Below, piece after piece: positions 1 to 10,121 of a stretch of DNA of 42,496 nt. Location: positions 1 through 42,496 of the forward strand of contig CAZOOP010000038.1 in assembly GCA_964581465.1 (NCBI GenBank), given 5' to 3'. The notes below the pieces were generated by a model that was not told where the DNA came from, did not search any database, and was given only the letters and a program-made list of their open reading frames with translations. Within the stretch, counting starts at the first letter, position 1. Each line of letters opens with the position of its first letter. The translations under genes were made by a program, and so were the position numbers. Source of the DNA: WJMB01 sp964581465. GTDB taxonomy: Bacteria > RBG-13-66-14.

Positions 1-67
1 ATACTTGCTCACGCCGATATAAGTAGCCAACTGCAATAGCTGTTGTTCATCTTCTGCGCTGATCCCT
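1..67 (-). mobile_element. End fragment of IS1595-like element
   Basis: These bases match, with few changes, the outer end of the element at 5186-5860 (bases 5794-5860) and, in reverse, the left end of the copy at 26465. The terminus at 67 reads, on the minus strand, GGGATCAGCGCAGAAGATGAAC. The rest of the element lies outside the window or is lost, so only the terminal inverted repeat and subterminal DNA are visible. Confidence 0.6.
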
Positions 68-125
68 TCTCTTTACTAATAATAGGATACAATTCCTATC
101 CAGTCCTGACAGGGTATACGATCCC
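68..125 (-). repeat. Fragment of family B MITE (end)
   Basis: The segment with ATAATAGGATACAATTCC and ending GGGTATACGATCCC matches the outer end of the B element at 18409-18729, which ends GGGTATACGATGCC. It directly follows the IS end fragment. Only about 55 bp of the roughly 340-bp repeat is recognisable. Confidence 0.5.
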
Positions 126-266
126 TTCGGGAAACAACCGGAGCGATACGGTCAGGCTTGAGGCGCACCTTGATTAAGGGGGTTCTTGCGAATAAAGGGG
201 CTTGGCCGGGGACCGCTGTTCGATGGCCCGGCGCTCCAGGGCCGCTTGAGACGGCTGCGATTATCA

Positions 267-309
267 AAGCGCCGGGACGATTCCTCTGTGAGGATCACTC
301 CCGGCGCTT
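267..309 (-). terminator. Hairpin after murD, likely terminator
   Basis: AAGCGCCGGGA (267-277) and its exact complement (299-309) form an 11-bp stem 37 nt beyond the murD stop. The loop is long (21 nt) and the T tract weak, so termination is an inference from position and stem strength. Confidence 0.5.
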
Positions 310-345
310 CGGTATTTGCAAGCGGATACTCCGCCGCGGACGGAG

Positions 346-1770
346 CTAACTCCCCGAGAAGTCCAGCTCCCCAATCAGGCGGCGGAAGGTGTCGCCGCGC
401 TGGGCGAAGTTGAGGAACTGGTCGTAGCTGGCGCAGGAAGGAGAGAGGACGACCACCTCGCCGGGGGCGGCCAGCTCGGCGGCCCGGGCGACGGCGTTCT
501 CCAAATCGCCCACCTCCTCGACGGTCTCGAGACCCAGGGCGTAGCCGTCGGCTTGCAGGCTCAGCCGGCCGTCCTCGATATCGTGGCGGATCGAGGCCGC
601 CGTCTTGCCGATCAGCAGGCAGCCCTTGGCCCGCAGGGCGATCTCCCGGCCCAGTTCGCGGAAGCTGATCCCCTTGTCGTAGCCGCCGGCGATCAGCCAC
701 AGCGGCTCCTCGAAGCTGCGCAGGGCCGCGATGGTCGATTCCGGCGTGGTGGCGATGGAATCGTTGTACCAGTCGACGCCGCCGACACCGCCCAGATGCT
801 CCAGCCGGTGGGGCGGGGCCTTGAAGGCGGCCAGTTCGCGGCCGATCAACCCAGGCGGGATGCCGTAGGCGTAGGCGGCGCCTGCGGCGGCCAAGGCGTT
901 GGCCGCGTTGTGGTCGCCGCGTAGCTTGAACTCGGCCAGGTCGAGGAAGGGCAGCTCGCTGCCGCCGAAGCGGGCGTAAAGGCTCCCCCGCCCATCACCC
1001 CGGCGGTAGAAGTTGACCTCCCCGGCCTCCTCGAGGGCGAAGTAGAGGCTCGTCCCCGGGGTCAGCTCGGCCAGGGCGGCCACCCGGTCGTCCTCTGCGT
1101 TGAGCACTGCCACGTCCCGGGCGCTCTGGTGGCGCAGGATCTGGCTCTTGGCCTCGAGATAGTTCTGAAAGGTGCCGTGGCGGTCCAGGTGGTTGGGCGT
1201 CAGGTTGGTCACCACGGCGATGTGCGGCGACCAGCCCAGCTCGCCCAGATCCTCGAGCTGGAAACTGGAGAGCTCGAGCACCGCCGGGTGGGCCGGATCG
1301 GAGTCGTCGACGTGGTCCAGCAGGCAGACGCCCATGTTGCCGCCGACCAGGGCGCGGGCGTCGTAGGCCTTGACGATCGCCCCCAGCATGCCCGTGGTCG
1401 TCGTCTTGCCGTTGGAGCCGGTCACCGCCATTACGGGGCCGCGGAAGCGCTCGACGAAAAGGTTGGTTTCCGAGCTTAGCGGTACCCCGGCCTGGCGGGC
1501 GAACTCCAGATAGGGCGAGCTCTTCGGCACCGCCGGGTTGACGAAAACGACATCCGACCCGGTAAAGTCCGCCTCGAGGTGGCCGCCCAGGTGGAGTTCA
1601 ACGTCCAGGTCGGCGATCAACTCCAGCGAGGGACCCAGCTCCTCCGGGCCTCGCAGGTCGGTGACGGTCACCAGGGCGCCCTGGCGCATCAGGTAGCGGG
1701 TCAACCCGACGCCGCCGCCGAAGAGCCCCAGCCCCATCACCAGGGCGCGCTGTCCGTCGAGTTCCCTCAC
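346..1770 (-). CDS. murD: UDP-N-acetylmuramoylalanine--D-glutamate ligase
   Basis: Cytoplasmic Mur ligase that adds D-glutamate to UDP-MurNAc-L-Ala using ATP in peptidoglycan synthesis. The 474-aa product has the N-terminal Rossmann segment (MGLGLFGGGVG, residues 12-22), the Mur P-loop VTGSNGKTTTT (about 116-126), the central motif NHLDRHGTFQNYLEAK and the C-terminal SPSCASYDQF segment, all typical of MurD at normal length. I chose the GTG start at 1770: it overlaps the gatC stop as GTGA, and the protein begins just before the Rossmann motif. A longer in-frame reading to 2217 only adds antisense-like, arginine-rich sequence over gatC. Translational coupling to gatC is likely. Being placed with gatC rather than in a mur cluster is mildly unusual. 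Confidence 0.93.
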   Translation of the reverse strand: MRELDGQRALVMGLGLFGGGVGLTRYLMRQGALVTVTDLRGPEELGPSLELIADLDVELHLGGHLEADFTGSDVVFVNPAVPKSSPYLEFARQAGVPLSSETNLFVERFRGPVMAVTGSNGKTTTTGMLGAIVKAYDARALVGGNMGVCLLDHVDDSDPAHPAVLELSSFQLEDLGELGWSPHIAVVTNLTPNHLDRHGTFQNYLEAKSQILRHQSARDVAVLNAEDDRVAALAELTPGTSLYFALEEAGEVNFYRRGDGRGSLYARFGGSELPFLDLAEFKLRGDHNAANALAAAGAAYAYGIPPGLIGRELAAFKAPPHRLEHLGGVGGVDWYNDSIATTPESTIAALRSFEEPLWLIAGGYDKGISFRELGREIALRAKGCLLIGKTAASIRHDIEDGRLSLQADGYALGLETVEEVGDLENAVARAAELAAPGEVVVLSPSCASYDQFLNFAQRGDTFRRLIGELDFSGS

Positions 1771-2069
1771 TTGACGTCGGCCAGCGGACTGGGGGCGACG
1801 ATCAAGCGATCGCGCACCTCGGGGGTCTGCTCGAGTTCGCCGTGCTCGCTGGGCGGGTTGACGACCTCGTCGACGCGTCCGGGAACCCGGGCGGGCTCCA
1901 GCTCGTTGAATGGAGGAACGCCCTCGACATCCACCGCGCGCAGCGCCTCGACGTACTCCAGCATCTGGCCGAGCTGGCCGCCGAAGCGTTCCAGTTCTTC
2001 TTCGGTCAGGCCCAGGCGGGCCAGCCGGGCGATATGCAGCGTCGTCTCGCGTTTCATCTTCCGGGACAT
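1767..2069 (-). CDS. gatC: Asp-tRNA(Asn)/Glu-tRNA(Gln) amidotransferase subunit C
   Basis: Small subunit of the GatCAB transamidase that converts mischarged Glu-tRNA(Gln) or Asp-tRNA(Asn). The 100-aa product shows the GatC pattern: an N-terminal helix around IARLARLGLTEEEL, then FGGQLGQMLEYVEALRAVDVEGVPP, and a conserved C-terminal tail with ADVK. The ATG at 2069 is chosen because GAGGAGA lies six bases upstream. Its stop overlaps the GTG of murD by 4 nt. gatA and gatB are not in the window, so the subunits are encoded apart. Confidence 0.88.
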   Translation of the reverse strand: MSRKMKRETTLHIARLARLGLTEEELERFGGQLGQMLEYVEALRAVDVEGVPPFNELEPARVPGRVDEVVNPPSEHGELEQTPEVRDRLIVAPSPLADVK

Positions 2070-2106
2070 GGCTCTCCTCACGTCGATCATCACCGATGAC
2101 CGCCTC

Positions 2107-2112
2107 ATTGTA
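2107..2112 (-). promoter_or_regulatory. Possible -10 box for gatC-murD
   Basis: TACAAT on the minus strand lies about 38 bases upstream of the gatC ATG. No good -35 box sits at the right distance, so only the -10 is proposed. Confidence 0.3.
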
Positions 2113-2157
2113 GCACAGTCCCGGAGCTCTTCCAGCCCCTACGCTCCACGTTGCGCC

Positions 2158-2186
2158 TTGACTATCATCTCCGCGCGCCGTACAAT
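2158..2186 (+). promoter_or_regulatory. Sigma-70-type promoter of the cold-shock gene
   Basis: TTGACT (2158-2163), a 17-bp spacer and TACAAT (2181-2186) closely match the sigma-70 consensus. The predicted transcript starts near 2193 and gives a short leader before the ATG at 2220. Confidence 0.65.
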
Positions 2187-2219
2187 CTCCACCCAACCAC
2201 AACAAACACAACGACAAAT

Positions 2220-2495
2220 ATGCGACTGCTCGGCGTGATCACCTATTACAACCCGCACAAGGGCTACGCCTTCGTCCGACCGCTGATGAGGGCCGCCGGT
2301 GAAACCCCCGTCGTCGTCGGCGATGAAGCCGAATGTGAAGAAACCCACGGCGGCAACGGCCGGCCTCTGGGCGAGTTCTTCTTTCACCGTTCGCAACTGG
2401 AAAACGCCCCCTACCGGGGGGTCTTCGTCGGCGCCAAGGTCGAGTTCGAGCCCGGTGACAAGGGCCTGGTCAAACAGGTCAGCCTCTGCGAATGA
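2220..2495 (+). CDS. Cold-shock-domain protein
   Basis: Predicted 91-aa nucleic-acid-binding protein of the CSD/OB-fold type. It opens with GVITYYNPHKGYAFVRP, equivalent to the G-x-I-x-x-(F/Y)-N-x-x-K-G-(F/Y)-(A/G)-F-(V/I) strand of CspA, and later has FFFHRSQLE and VEFEPGDKGL, matching the second RNP region and the closing strand. An insert of about 25 residues, rich in Glu and Gly, between the two RNP-like parts makes it longer than a standard 67-70-aa Csp. I chose the ATG at 2220 because the motif follows directly and a promoter lies 34 bp upstream; the frame is open further upstream but without family sequence. It may share a transcript with the tRNA-Pro gene that follows by 6 nt. Confidence 0.8.
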   Translation: MRLLGVITYYNPHKGYAFVRPLMRAAGETPVVVGDEAECEETHGGNGRPLGEFFFHRSQLENAPYRGVFVGAKVEFEPGDKGLVKQVSLCE

Positions 2496-2501
2496 TCGAC
2501 A

Positions 2502-2578
2502 CGGGGCGTGGCGCAGCCCGGTAGCGCGCCTGCTTTGGGAGCAGGATGCCGGAGGTTCAAATCCTCTCGCCCCGACCA
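2502..2578 (+). tRNA. tRNA-Pro (UGG)
   Basis: A 77-nt cloverleaf. Acceptor CGGGGCG pairs with CGCCCCG, the anticodon stem CCTGC/GCAGG encloses the loop TTTGGGA with anticodon TGG, and the T arm contains GGTTCAAATCC. The CCA end is encoded (2576-2578). Confidence 0.96.
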
Positions 2579-2637
2579 CGCATACAACCAGTTCCGGCAC
2601 TCGTCGAGCCGCCCTGCACCCGGGATAATCTATCCGC

Positions 2638-2666
2638 TGGACAGCACGACGGGTTTTTGCTACAGT
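2638..2666 (+). promoter_or_regulatory. Sigma-70-type promoter of tRNA-His
   Basis: TGGACA (2638-2643), a 17-bp spacer and TACAGT (2661-2666) lie just upstream of tRNA-His. The predicted start near 2673 is 8 nt before the mature 5' end. Confidence 0.5.
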
Positions 2667-2680
2667 TTCCCCCTGCCGCG

Positions 2681-2757
2681 GTGGGAGTAGCTCAGTTGGT
2701 TAGAGCACCTGGTTGTGGCCCAGGAGGCCGTGGGTTCAAATCCCATCTTCCACCCCA
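2681..2757 (+). tRNA. tRNA-His (GUG)
   Basis: Acceptor GTGGGAG pairs with CTTCCAC, the D arm contains AGCTCAGTTGGTTAGAGC, the anticodon stem CCTGG/CCAGG encloses TTGTGGC with anticodon GTG, and the T arm contains GGTTCAAATCC. CCA is encoded at 2755-2757. The base before position 1 is G (2680) and position 73 is C, as needed for the G-1:C73 identity pair of tRNA-His. Confidence 0.96.
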
Positions 2758-2772
2758 CCTTTGAATCACCCG

Positions 2773-2810
2773 CCCCGTTTCGCGCTAACGCGTTGAAAAC
2801 GGGGTTATTT
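2773..2810 (+). terminator. Terminator after tRNA-His
   Basis: CCCCGTTT pairs with AAACGGGG around an inner CGCG/CGCG stem, followed by TTATTT. It starts 16 nt past the tRNA 3' end. Confidence 0.7.
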
Positions 2811-3020
2811 ACACGTTCCTACTCCCCTCCCCAGCCACAGGGGGGGGTAGTTTACTAGTTTGGGTAGTTGATATTCAGAGTTTTATAAATAGTTTTATTT
2901 GTATAATAACTCCCTCAGAGTAGTAATCCATTTCCCCAAACTACCCTCATTACCATATCCCGCCAATTCCCAAGGGGTTAGAAGGGGTAATTTAATGGGT
3001 GGTTTGTTGGTAGTTTGACC
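2811..3020. other. AT-rich spacer, no gene seen
   Basis: Base composition drops sharply after the tRNA terminator. No supported reading frame, repeat or RNA is visible. The minus-strand frame across 2895-3197 lacks family features and lies opposite the better-supported remnant at 3021-3203. Confidence 0.4.
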
Positions 3021-3203
3021 CGTGTCCCGCAGGGACGTATCACGGCGACGACAGGAGACGGGATTGATCTGGATTACATCCACGAGAACCTGGTCAAGAT
3101 TCAAGCGAGGATCGTCTAGGCGACCAGGAAGCACAACGAGTTCCTGAAAGAGCTCGGACTCTCGCCTTTGCCAGCTTCGGATGAGGCGAAGGAGCATTTA
3201 TAA
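3021..3203 (+). pseudogene. Possible 3' remnant of a type I methylase (HsdM)
   Basis: One frame reads GIDLDYIHENLVKIQARIV, a TAG stop at 3117-3119, then RKHNEFLKELGLSPLP and a stop at 3201-3203. The HNEFLKELGLPPLP ending resembles the C-terminus of N6-adenine methylases of type I restriction systems. Upstream catalytic regions (NPPY, FxGxG) are absent, so this would be a decayed tail. The assignment rests on a short motif and is tentative. Confidence 0.35.
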
Positions 3204-3289
3204 CCGTAACGGTCTCGGACGACTATTCGATGAGAGACTCATCGCTGAAGCCATCGATTATGGTCAAATCCAAAGAAACTTGAAAAAGA

Positions 3290-3540
3290 AAAGGGATCAC
3301 TTAGCGGCAACGGACCAATGCAATACTGGATTTTATTTAGATCAAAGCAATTAGCTTTAATCAGGTGTGCACATCGAGCAAGATGTTTGTGGCAGATACC
3401 TGGATTACAACATTCTTTAGGTGACCGTAGTGAAGTAACTACAGGCTGAAAAACCGCTTGACGTCATTGGCCTCGATGACGATGCTACGTTCATAAGTAG
3501 CTTATTAACAAGTATATCTAATCAGTAACACCCCTGGTAT
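3290..3540 (+). repeat. Diverged B-type MITE, right end unclear
   Basis: The stretch opens with GGGATCACTTAGCGGCAACG followed by GACCA, close to the B-like end at 42428 (GGGATCACATAACCGTCACG). The interior is AT-rich and non-coding. The right boundary is approximate because no matching end was identified. Confidence 0.3.
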
Positions 3541-3708
3541 TAATATTACTGGCTTAACTATATTCAGCACGGCTTCGTCTCAGCCGCATTTTTGAAGGGG
3601 GGCGGCGTTTCTAGTTGGAGTGGGCTGGTCCGGGATCGTGTGTGATGCCAAACAATATTTTAAAAAGACTGACTTATGTTATTAGATAACATACAGATAT
3701 ATATAAAC

Positions 3709-3733
3709 AAATCCACGCACCTGCCGTGGATTT
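3709..3733. terminator. Bidirectional-type hairpin terminator
   Basis: AAATCCACG and CGTGGATTT form a 9-bp stem with flanking A/T runs. It lies just past the stop of the minus-strand sorting-domain remnant at 3758. Confidence 0.5.
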
Positions 3734-3757
3734 GTATTTAGAAAGACTGATCGAACC

Positions 3758-3942
3758 TTACCGACTGATCAGCAATCTTTCTGTTGTGGTTTCATCGCCG
3801 TCGATGAGGCGGATCAGGTAGATGCCGGCACTCAGTTAGGAAACATCATAGCTGATCTGGTGTCTGCCGACAGCGGCACCACGATGGACGAGGTCGGCAA
3901 CGTCATTGCTTTGACGATTGACAGGCCGGTTGTCAATATGCT
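3758..3942 (-). pseudogene. C-terminal sorting-domain remnant
   Basis: One minus-strand frame reads DLVHRGAAVGRHQISYDVS, a TAA stop, then LSAGIYLIRLIDGDETTTE and RLLISR before the final stop at 3758. The pattern G-x-H-x-x-x-x-D-x-S-x-L-x-A-G-x-Y-x-x-R-L is typical of FlgD-like or type IX secretion C-terminal domains on large secreted proteins. Only this tail remains and it carries an in-frame stop, so it is a gene fossil. It shows that the lineage encodes secreted proteins with such domains. Confidence 0.6.
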
Positions 3943-4015
3943 TTCATGTTCATGTTGAGGACCAGCGTTAATAATAATACTGTGATATGCACTTCCCGCC
4001 CACCAAGAAGCCCCC

Positions 4016-4895
4016 ATGCGTCGTTCAACGTCCCTCTTTCTGATACTGGTCTTGTTCGGCCTGATCTGCTTGGGTTGCATCAATCCGACGGATCCTGGTT
4101 TCCTCGACGACATGGGCGGCGAGGTTCGCCTGACCGACAACTCATTGGTGGAGTGCGATCCGGTTTTCTACGATACGTCCTCGTACGATCGTGACATCAG
4201 GAACGCCCGGATAGCCTATCATGACGGTGAGTCCATCCACCTGTACGACTATGCTTCTGACACTGAAGAGATCATTTACACTGCTCCGAATGGTTACATT
4301 ATAACCGCCTTAACCTCGATTTCTATTGAGTCATTTTCTTATCAGGGTCTCTTAATTGCACTTGAGGGTAACAGTGAGGCAGTGATTATCCAGGAGGACG
4401 ATCTTGAATTCACCGAGATATATCGTGAAGGTGGGGTAGGAATAGATCATCTATCGTGCTACATAGGCTTGTCTGATAATTATTACATCTTATTTAAGAA
4501 GAATGAGGAAATATACTACCGTAATATGACTAATGATGATATGTTTGTAAACAAGCAAGATGGTAAATCTCCGGTTTTCATTGATAATGGTGGTACTTGG
4601 CTTAGTGTACGAGATAATACTGATATATATTTTACATTGTAAGAGATATGGATTTTTTTACAGTGACGGTAATAACATATTCTATATATCATCTATTGAC
4701 TATTACATTGTCATCAATATATAATACATCTTAATGAGGAGATGATGCTGTTATTTGGAGATTTACAGAGGATTATCTTGATATAATAAAGGTATTGATA
4801 AGGCGGGCGTGGAAAACGATATTTGCGCCTGGGACGAATACGTCGTTTTCACCAGGACTGTGGACGGACAGACGGACATCTACATCGTCAGGTGA
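4016..4895 (+). pseudogene. Frameshifted lipoprotein, propeller-like
   Basis: Begins MRRSTSLFLILVLFGLICLG followed by Cys: a signal peptide with a lipobox (LICLGC). The first frame runs to a TAA at 4640-4642 (208 aa). Related coding continues in shifted frames: RYGFFYSDGNNIFYISSIDY (about 4645-4705), DDAVIWRFTEDYLDIIK (about 4741-4791) and WDEYVVFTRTVDGQTDIYIV (to the stop at 4893-4895). Recurrent short blades such as ARIAYHDGESIHLYDY and YVVFTRTVDGQTDIYIV resemble PD40/TolB-type beta-propeller repeats. Several frameshifts are needed to join the pieces. Composition is more AT-rich than the core genes. Confidence 0.6.
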
Positions 4896-4899
4896 GGAT

Positions 4900-5202
4900 A
4901 TGATGATTAAAAGAGTCAATTTCTTCATTCTTTCACTCGTGTTACTAGCTAATCCGATATATGGAGAGGAAGCTTTTACACTTGAAGATGAAAGCGAAGG
5001 CGAGCTTATACTGTCTTTTGTCAGTCCGGATTATGATTTACAAATAAACACTGAGGGTACTTTCGCAGTGGTATATGAAGGTGTGTCTGATATCGACTAC
5101 GAGGATGTCGGACAGGCCGCCCTGCCCTGGTTCCACTGCCTTGTCAGGCTTCCGAACGCTAAAGACGTATCGGATTATAGCGTTAGGCATCATGTAACCT
5201 GA
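4900..5202 (+). pseudogene. Truncated C25-type (gingipain-like) peptidase, 5' part
   Basis: A 100-aa reading frame with a signal peptide (MMIKRVNFFILSLVLLANPIYG) followed by LEDESEGELILSFVSPDYDL and GQAALPWFHCLVRLPNAKDV. The latter resembles the propeptide of family C25 peptidases, where a G-x-P-x-L-P segment precedes a short strand. The catalytic domain is missing: family resemblance ends where a B-type/IS terminus begins at 5186, and the last residues (HHVT) are element DNA. It starts 4 nt after the stop of the preceding lipoprotein, so the two were probably co-transcribed. The C25 assignment is moderate because only the propeptide region survives. Confidence 0.5.
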
Positions 5203-5860
5203 TCGGACCAATTAAATCGGACCAATTGAGCAGTGCATCCTGCAGGTAGTCGAGAGTGTTTTCGTCGTCGCGATGGCTGAATCGGAACGACCTTTCACGG
5301 ATAAAGAGCCTGAAGTTGCGTTTAAAGCCACGGTGATAGGCTTTTAGCATAGCCTAGGGAGCTCTCTGGGCCGTTGATAGGCACCTTGCCATCGACCAGG
5401 GTCTTGTCGTGGTTAATGCGTTTGTGATGAAAACCGTTGAGTGACAGCCTGTTATAAGCCTTGTATCCGTCGGAGTAAACGATCGAGTCCAGCTCGACAT
5501 TGTCCAGTATCACACCGAGCAGATGCTTGCCGTCACAGCGCTTGGGCAGGATGACCCGCGCCGCCGGGAGGCCGAGCCGGAACAGACGCGCTATCTCACG
5601 GCGCTTTTTCCGGCGGCGGCTCGTTGCGACGCCCCCGGGGACGATGGTTGAACAACTTGCCGCAGCGCTTGCACTTATGACGTCCGTAGGCGCAGCGGTA
5701 GTGATAGCGGTAGTCGCACCTGGGACACTTGACGTGCCGGTCCCTCGTCCTGCTCCTCCCTGCCACATTGACCACTTTGCTGGTGGAAGGAAAAAAACTT
5801 GCTCACGCCGATATAAATACCCAACTGCAATAGCTGATGTTCATCTTCTGTGCTGATCCC
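5186..5860 (-). mobile_element. Defective IS1595-like element, copy 1
   Basis: The element carries a broken transposase on the minus strand. Its right end reads, on the minus strand, GGGATCAGCACAGAAGATGA; its left end reads GGCATCATGTAACCTGATCG followed by GACC, like the ends of B elements. The zinc-ribbon start (CPRCDYRYHYRC...CKRCGK) and the core (ILDNVELDSIVYSDGYKAYN, GFHHKRINHDKTLVDG) match IS1595/ISXO2-type transposases. No 8-bp duplication is visible (left flank TAGCGTTA, right flank AAAGAAAA). It truncates the peptidase fragment on its left and abuts the clpC terminator on its right. Confidence 0.75.
5230..5778 (-). pseudogene. IS1595-like transposase, frameshifted
   Basis: Reading leftward from about 5778: a zinc ribbon with CPRC and CKRCGK, then a frameshift at the PPPEK codons (one extra G compared with copy 2), then the RNase H-like core with NVELDSIVYSDGYKAYNRLS and GFHHKRINHDKTLVDG. 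A second frameshift falls at GYAKS, after which AYHRGFKRNFRLFIRERSF continues in another frame. The GYAK lesion, probably an 11-nt loss between short repeats, is shared with the copy at 26.5 kb. The protein cannot be active. Confidence 0.75.
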
Positions 5861-5892
5861 AAAGAAAAGGACCGACCCCGGGGGGTCGGTCC
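5860..5892 (-). terminator. Terminator of clpC
   Basis: GGACCGACCCC and its complement form a strong hairpin (5869-5892). On the minus strand it is followed by a T-rich run (TTTTCTTT). It lies about 30 nt past the clpC stop. Confidence 0.85.
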
Positions 5893-5923
5893 TCGATGAT
5901 TATCCCGTTCGGCTTGCTAGAGT

Positions 5924-8389
<2,466 letters not shown>

Positions 8390-8398
8390 CACTGACAA

Positions 8399-8956
8399 CT
8401 CCGCTAGGGAGAACCGAGGTGTCGTCCGCGCCGCTGAGAATGGAAGTGGCTTCGGGACGCGAACTCGAAAAAAGTTTGTAGGTTAAGCAGCCCTATGATA
8501 CTGCATTTAGCGTGCCAACTTATCCCACGGTACGATTATCCACGTTAGACTTGGGTGACCATCGCGGATGTCGGCGACCTATTTATAAGTATTTCATCAT
8601 CTTACGACTTCGGTTCATAGACCGATTCAACCGGACGACTTCCTGGCGGAGCGGGCTCCGCTCTATCAACTCCCCCTCAGAATGGTCTGCTGATCCGGCG
8701 TAATCTGAAGGGTCAGTGTCAAAACGACCTGTTAATCTGACCGTGAAGGCCCCTCCGACGGTCCCGCACGATGGAATAGCTTTTCGTCGAAGTCAACAGG
8801 TAAACGAAACGAAGAGGCTTTGAGTTTCATTTTTCGACAAATCTTGTCGGTTTTCCTGGGGTCACCGGGTTGCCAACAGCGGGCAACCAGGCGCTGCTCC
8901 ATTGATACATTCAGTATAGCATGGATGTTCGGGGGCGCCCATAGGAGCGCCGGCCT
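8399..8956. other. Long spacer between mcsB and clpC
   Basis: About 560 bp with no supported gene. It contains the clpC promoter at 8503-8518. The usual tight mcsB-clpC coupling is therefore absent and clpC probably has its own transcript. No CtsR heptad repeat or CIRCE inverted repeat was recognised. Confidence 0.5.
8503..8518 (-). promoter_or_regulatory. Sigma-54-type promoter of clpC
   Basis: On the minus strand the sequence is TTGGCACGCTAAATGCA. The -24 GG (8516-8515) and -12 GC (8504-8503) are separated by exactly 10 bp, matching TGGCACG-N4-TTGCW except for one base of the -12 element. The predicted start is near 8491, about 100 nt before the clpC ATG. Confidence 0.6.
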
Positions 8957-9976
8957 TCAGCGCCGCAACTCGGCCAGGACCTCGGCCCGCCAGAGCTCGA
9001 CGGGCAGGCCACGGGCGGCGGCGGCGACGCGGCTGAGCTCGGGTTGCATCAGCCAGAGAACCCGGTCAACCTCCGCCGGATCCACTTCACCCCACGGTCC
9101 GGCGAGTCCGTCCATCCCGCATCCCAGGCGCAGCCAGGTGACCAGGACCGGCCCCTCGTCCTCGCGGACGCGGCGCAGGTGCCCGAGTACACCCCAGACC
9201 CGGCCCAGACGGTCCTCGAGCCATAAACGGCGGCGGTCGAGCAGCTCCCGACGCACCCGCTTTTCGATCTCGACCAGGCGCCGGGCCAGCTCCTCGGCCC
9301 GCCGGGCGGGCTCGCCGGGTTCATAGCCCTGGGCGGTGAGGTTGTTGATCGAATACAGACTCCCACCGGGCGCGCCCAGAGGCATCAGCCAGAAGCCCAG
9401 CTCGGCGCAGGCCTGGCCGAGGGTTTTCAGTTGCCCCGCCTGTTCGGCCGCGGGCAGGTGCAGGGCGATCTCCACGGACTCGCCCAGGCCGCAACAGCGC
9501 GGCGAGCTAGTCAGCAGGCCGAAGCGCTCGTCCGTTGCGCAGCCCCCCAACTCCGCCAGCCGAGCTTCCAACTCTTCGCCCAGGTTCGCTAGCTCCCCCA
9601 GCTCGCCGACGGTCACTCGGCTGAGCGTCAGGTGATCGTAACCGCCCAGGATCAGGCAGCCCGCCTCGTCGGGGTCCAGGTAGAGTTCGGTCCGTTCCGG
9701 CAGCCGAGACAGGTAGAGGCGTTCACTCCACCAGCTTGGACCGGTGTCGCCGACACGGTCCGCCCGGTGAACCTCATCTCCCAGCAGGACCGCGCAAGGG
9801 CGCAGCCGCTCGAGCAGCTCCTCCCGTTGGTCGCCGGCTGGCTGGAAACGTATCGGCTCGGCGGCCAGGTTGCGGATCAGCGTGCGCCGAGCGTATAGTC
9901 GCACCCCGCCGGGATTGGACGTCACCCAGTCCGGCGGTCGCTCCAGTCTGTCGGGGCTGTCATGGGCTGCGCTCAA
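8957..9976 (-). CDS. mcsB: McsB-like protein, kinase residues not conserved
   Basis: Related to protein-arginine kinase McsB, which marks proteins with phosphoarginine for ClpC. Recognisable blocks are RRTLIRNLAAEPI (residues 30-42), LGGYDHLTLSRV (110-121, at the NEEDHLRI position), LTSSPRCCGLGESVEIALHL (155-174, at the CPTNxGTGxRASV position) and SLYSINNLTAQG (206-217, at the IYQVSNQxTLG position). The catalytic glutamates and the Thr/Asn/Gly signature are replaced, so it may be a pseudokinase. The TTG start at 9976 gives 339 aa, near the family length of about 350, with GAGG four bases upstream, but is uncertain. The open frame continues upstream only through spacer and a MITE. Its place between mcsA and clpC supports the name. 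Confidence 0.75.
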   Translation of the reverse strand: MSAAHDSPDRLERPPDWVTSNPGGVRLYARRTLIRNLAAEPIRFQPAGDQREELLERLRPCAVLLGDEVHRADRVGDTGPSWWSERLYLSRLPERTELYLDPDEAGCLILGGYDHLTLSRVTVGELGELANLGEELEARLAELGGCATDERFGLLTSSPRCCGLGESVEIALHLPAAEQAGQLKTLGQACAELGFWLMPLGAPGGSLYSINNLTAQGYEPGEPARRAEELARRLVEIEKRVRRELLDRRRLWLEDRLGRVWGVLGHLRRVREDEGPVLVTWLRLGCGMDGLAGPWGEVDPAEVDRVLWLMQPELSRVAAAARGLPVELWRAEVLAELRR

Positions 9977-10121
9977 TGAACCTCGAGGCTTCTTACTTGT
10001 TGGACGGGATGGAACTCGGCTTGGAGGTGCGGGGGTTCCAGCTTCACATCGGGATAGCTTGGCGACTTGCCTCCGGCCGCTCGCGAAACGTGTGTTTCCC
10101 ACGGCGGTTACATAAAGCCAA

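Noticed and set aside
346..2217. A 623-aa version of MurD
   Set aside because: The extra N-terminus overlaps gatC in another frame and has no Mur-family sequence; the GTG at 1770 fits better.
5322..5768. Protein frame starting MWQGGAGRGTGTSS
   Set aside because: Its start is out of frame with the transposase; only the part after the frameshift is real transposase sequence.
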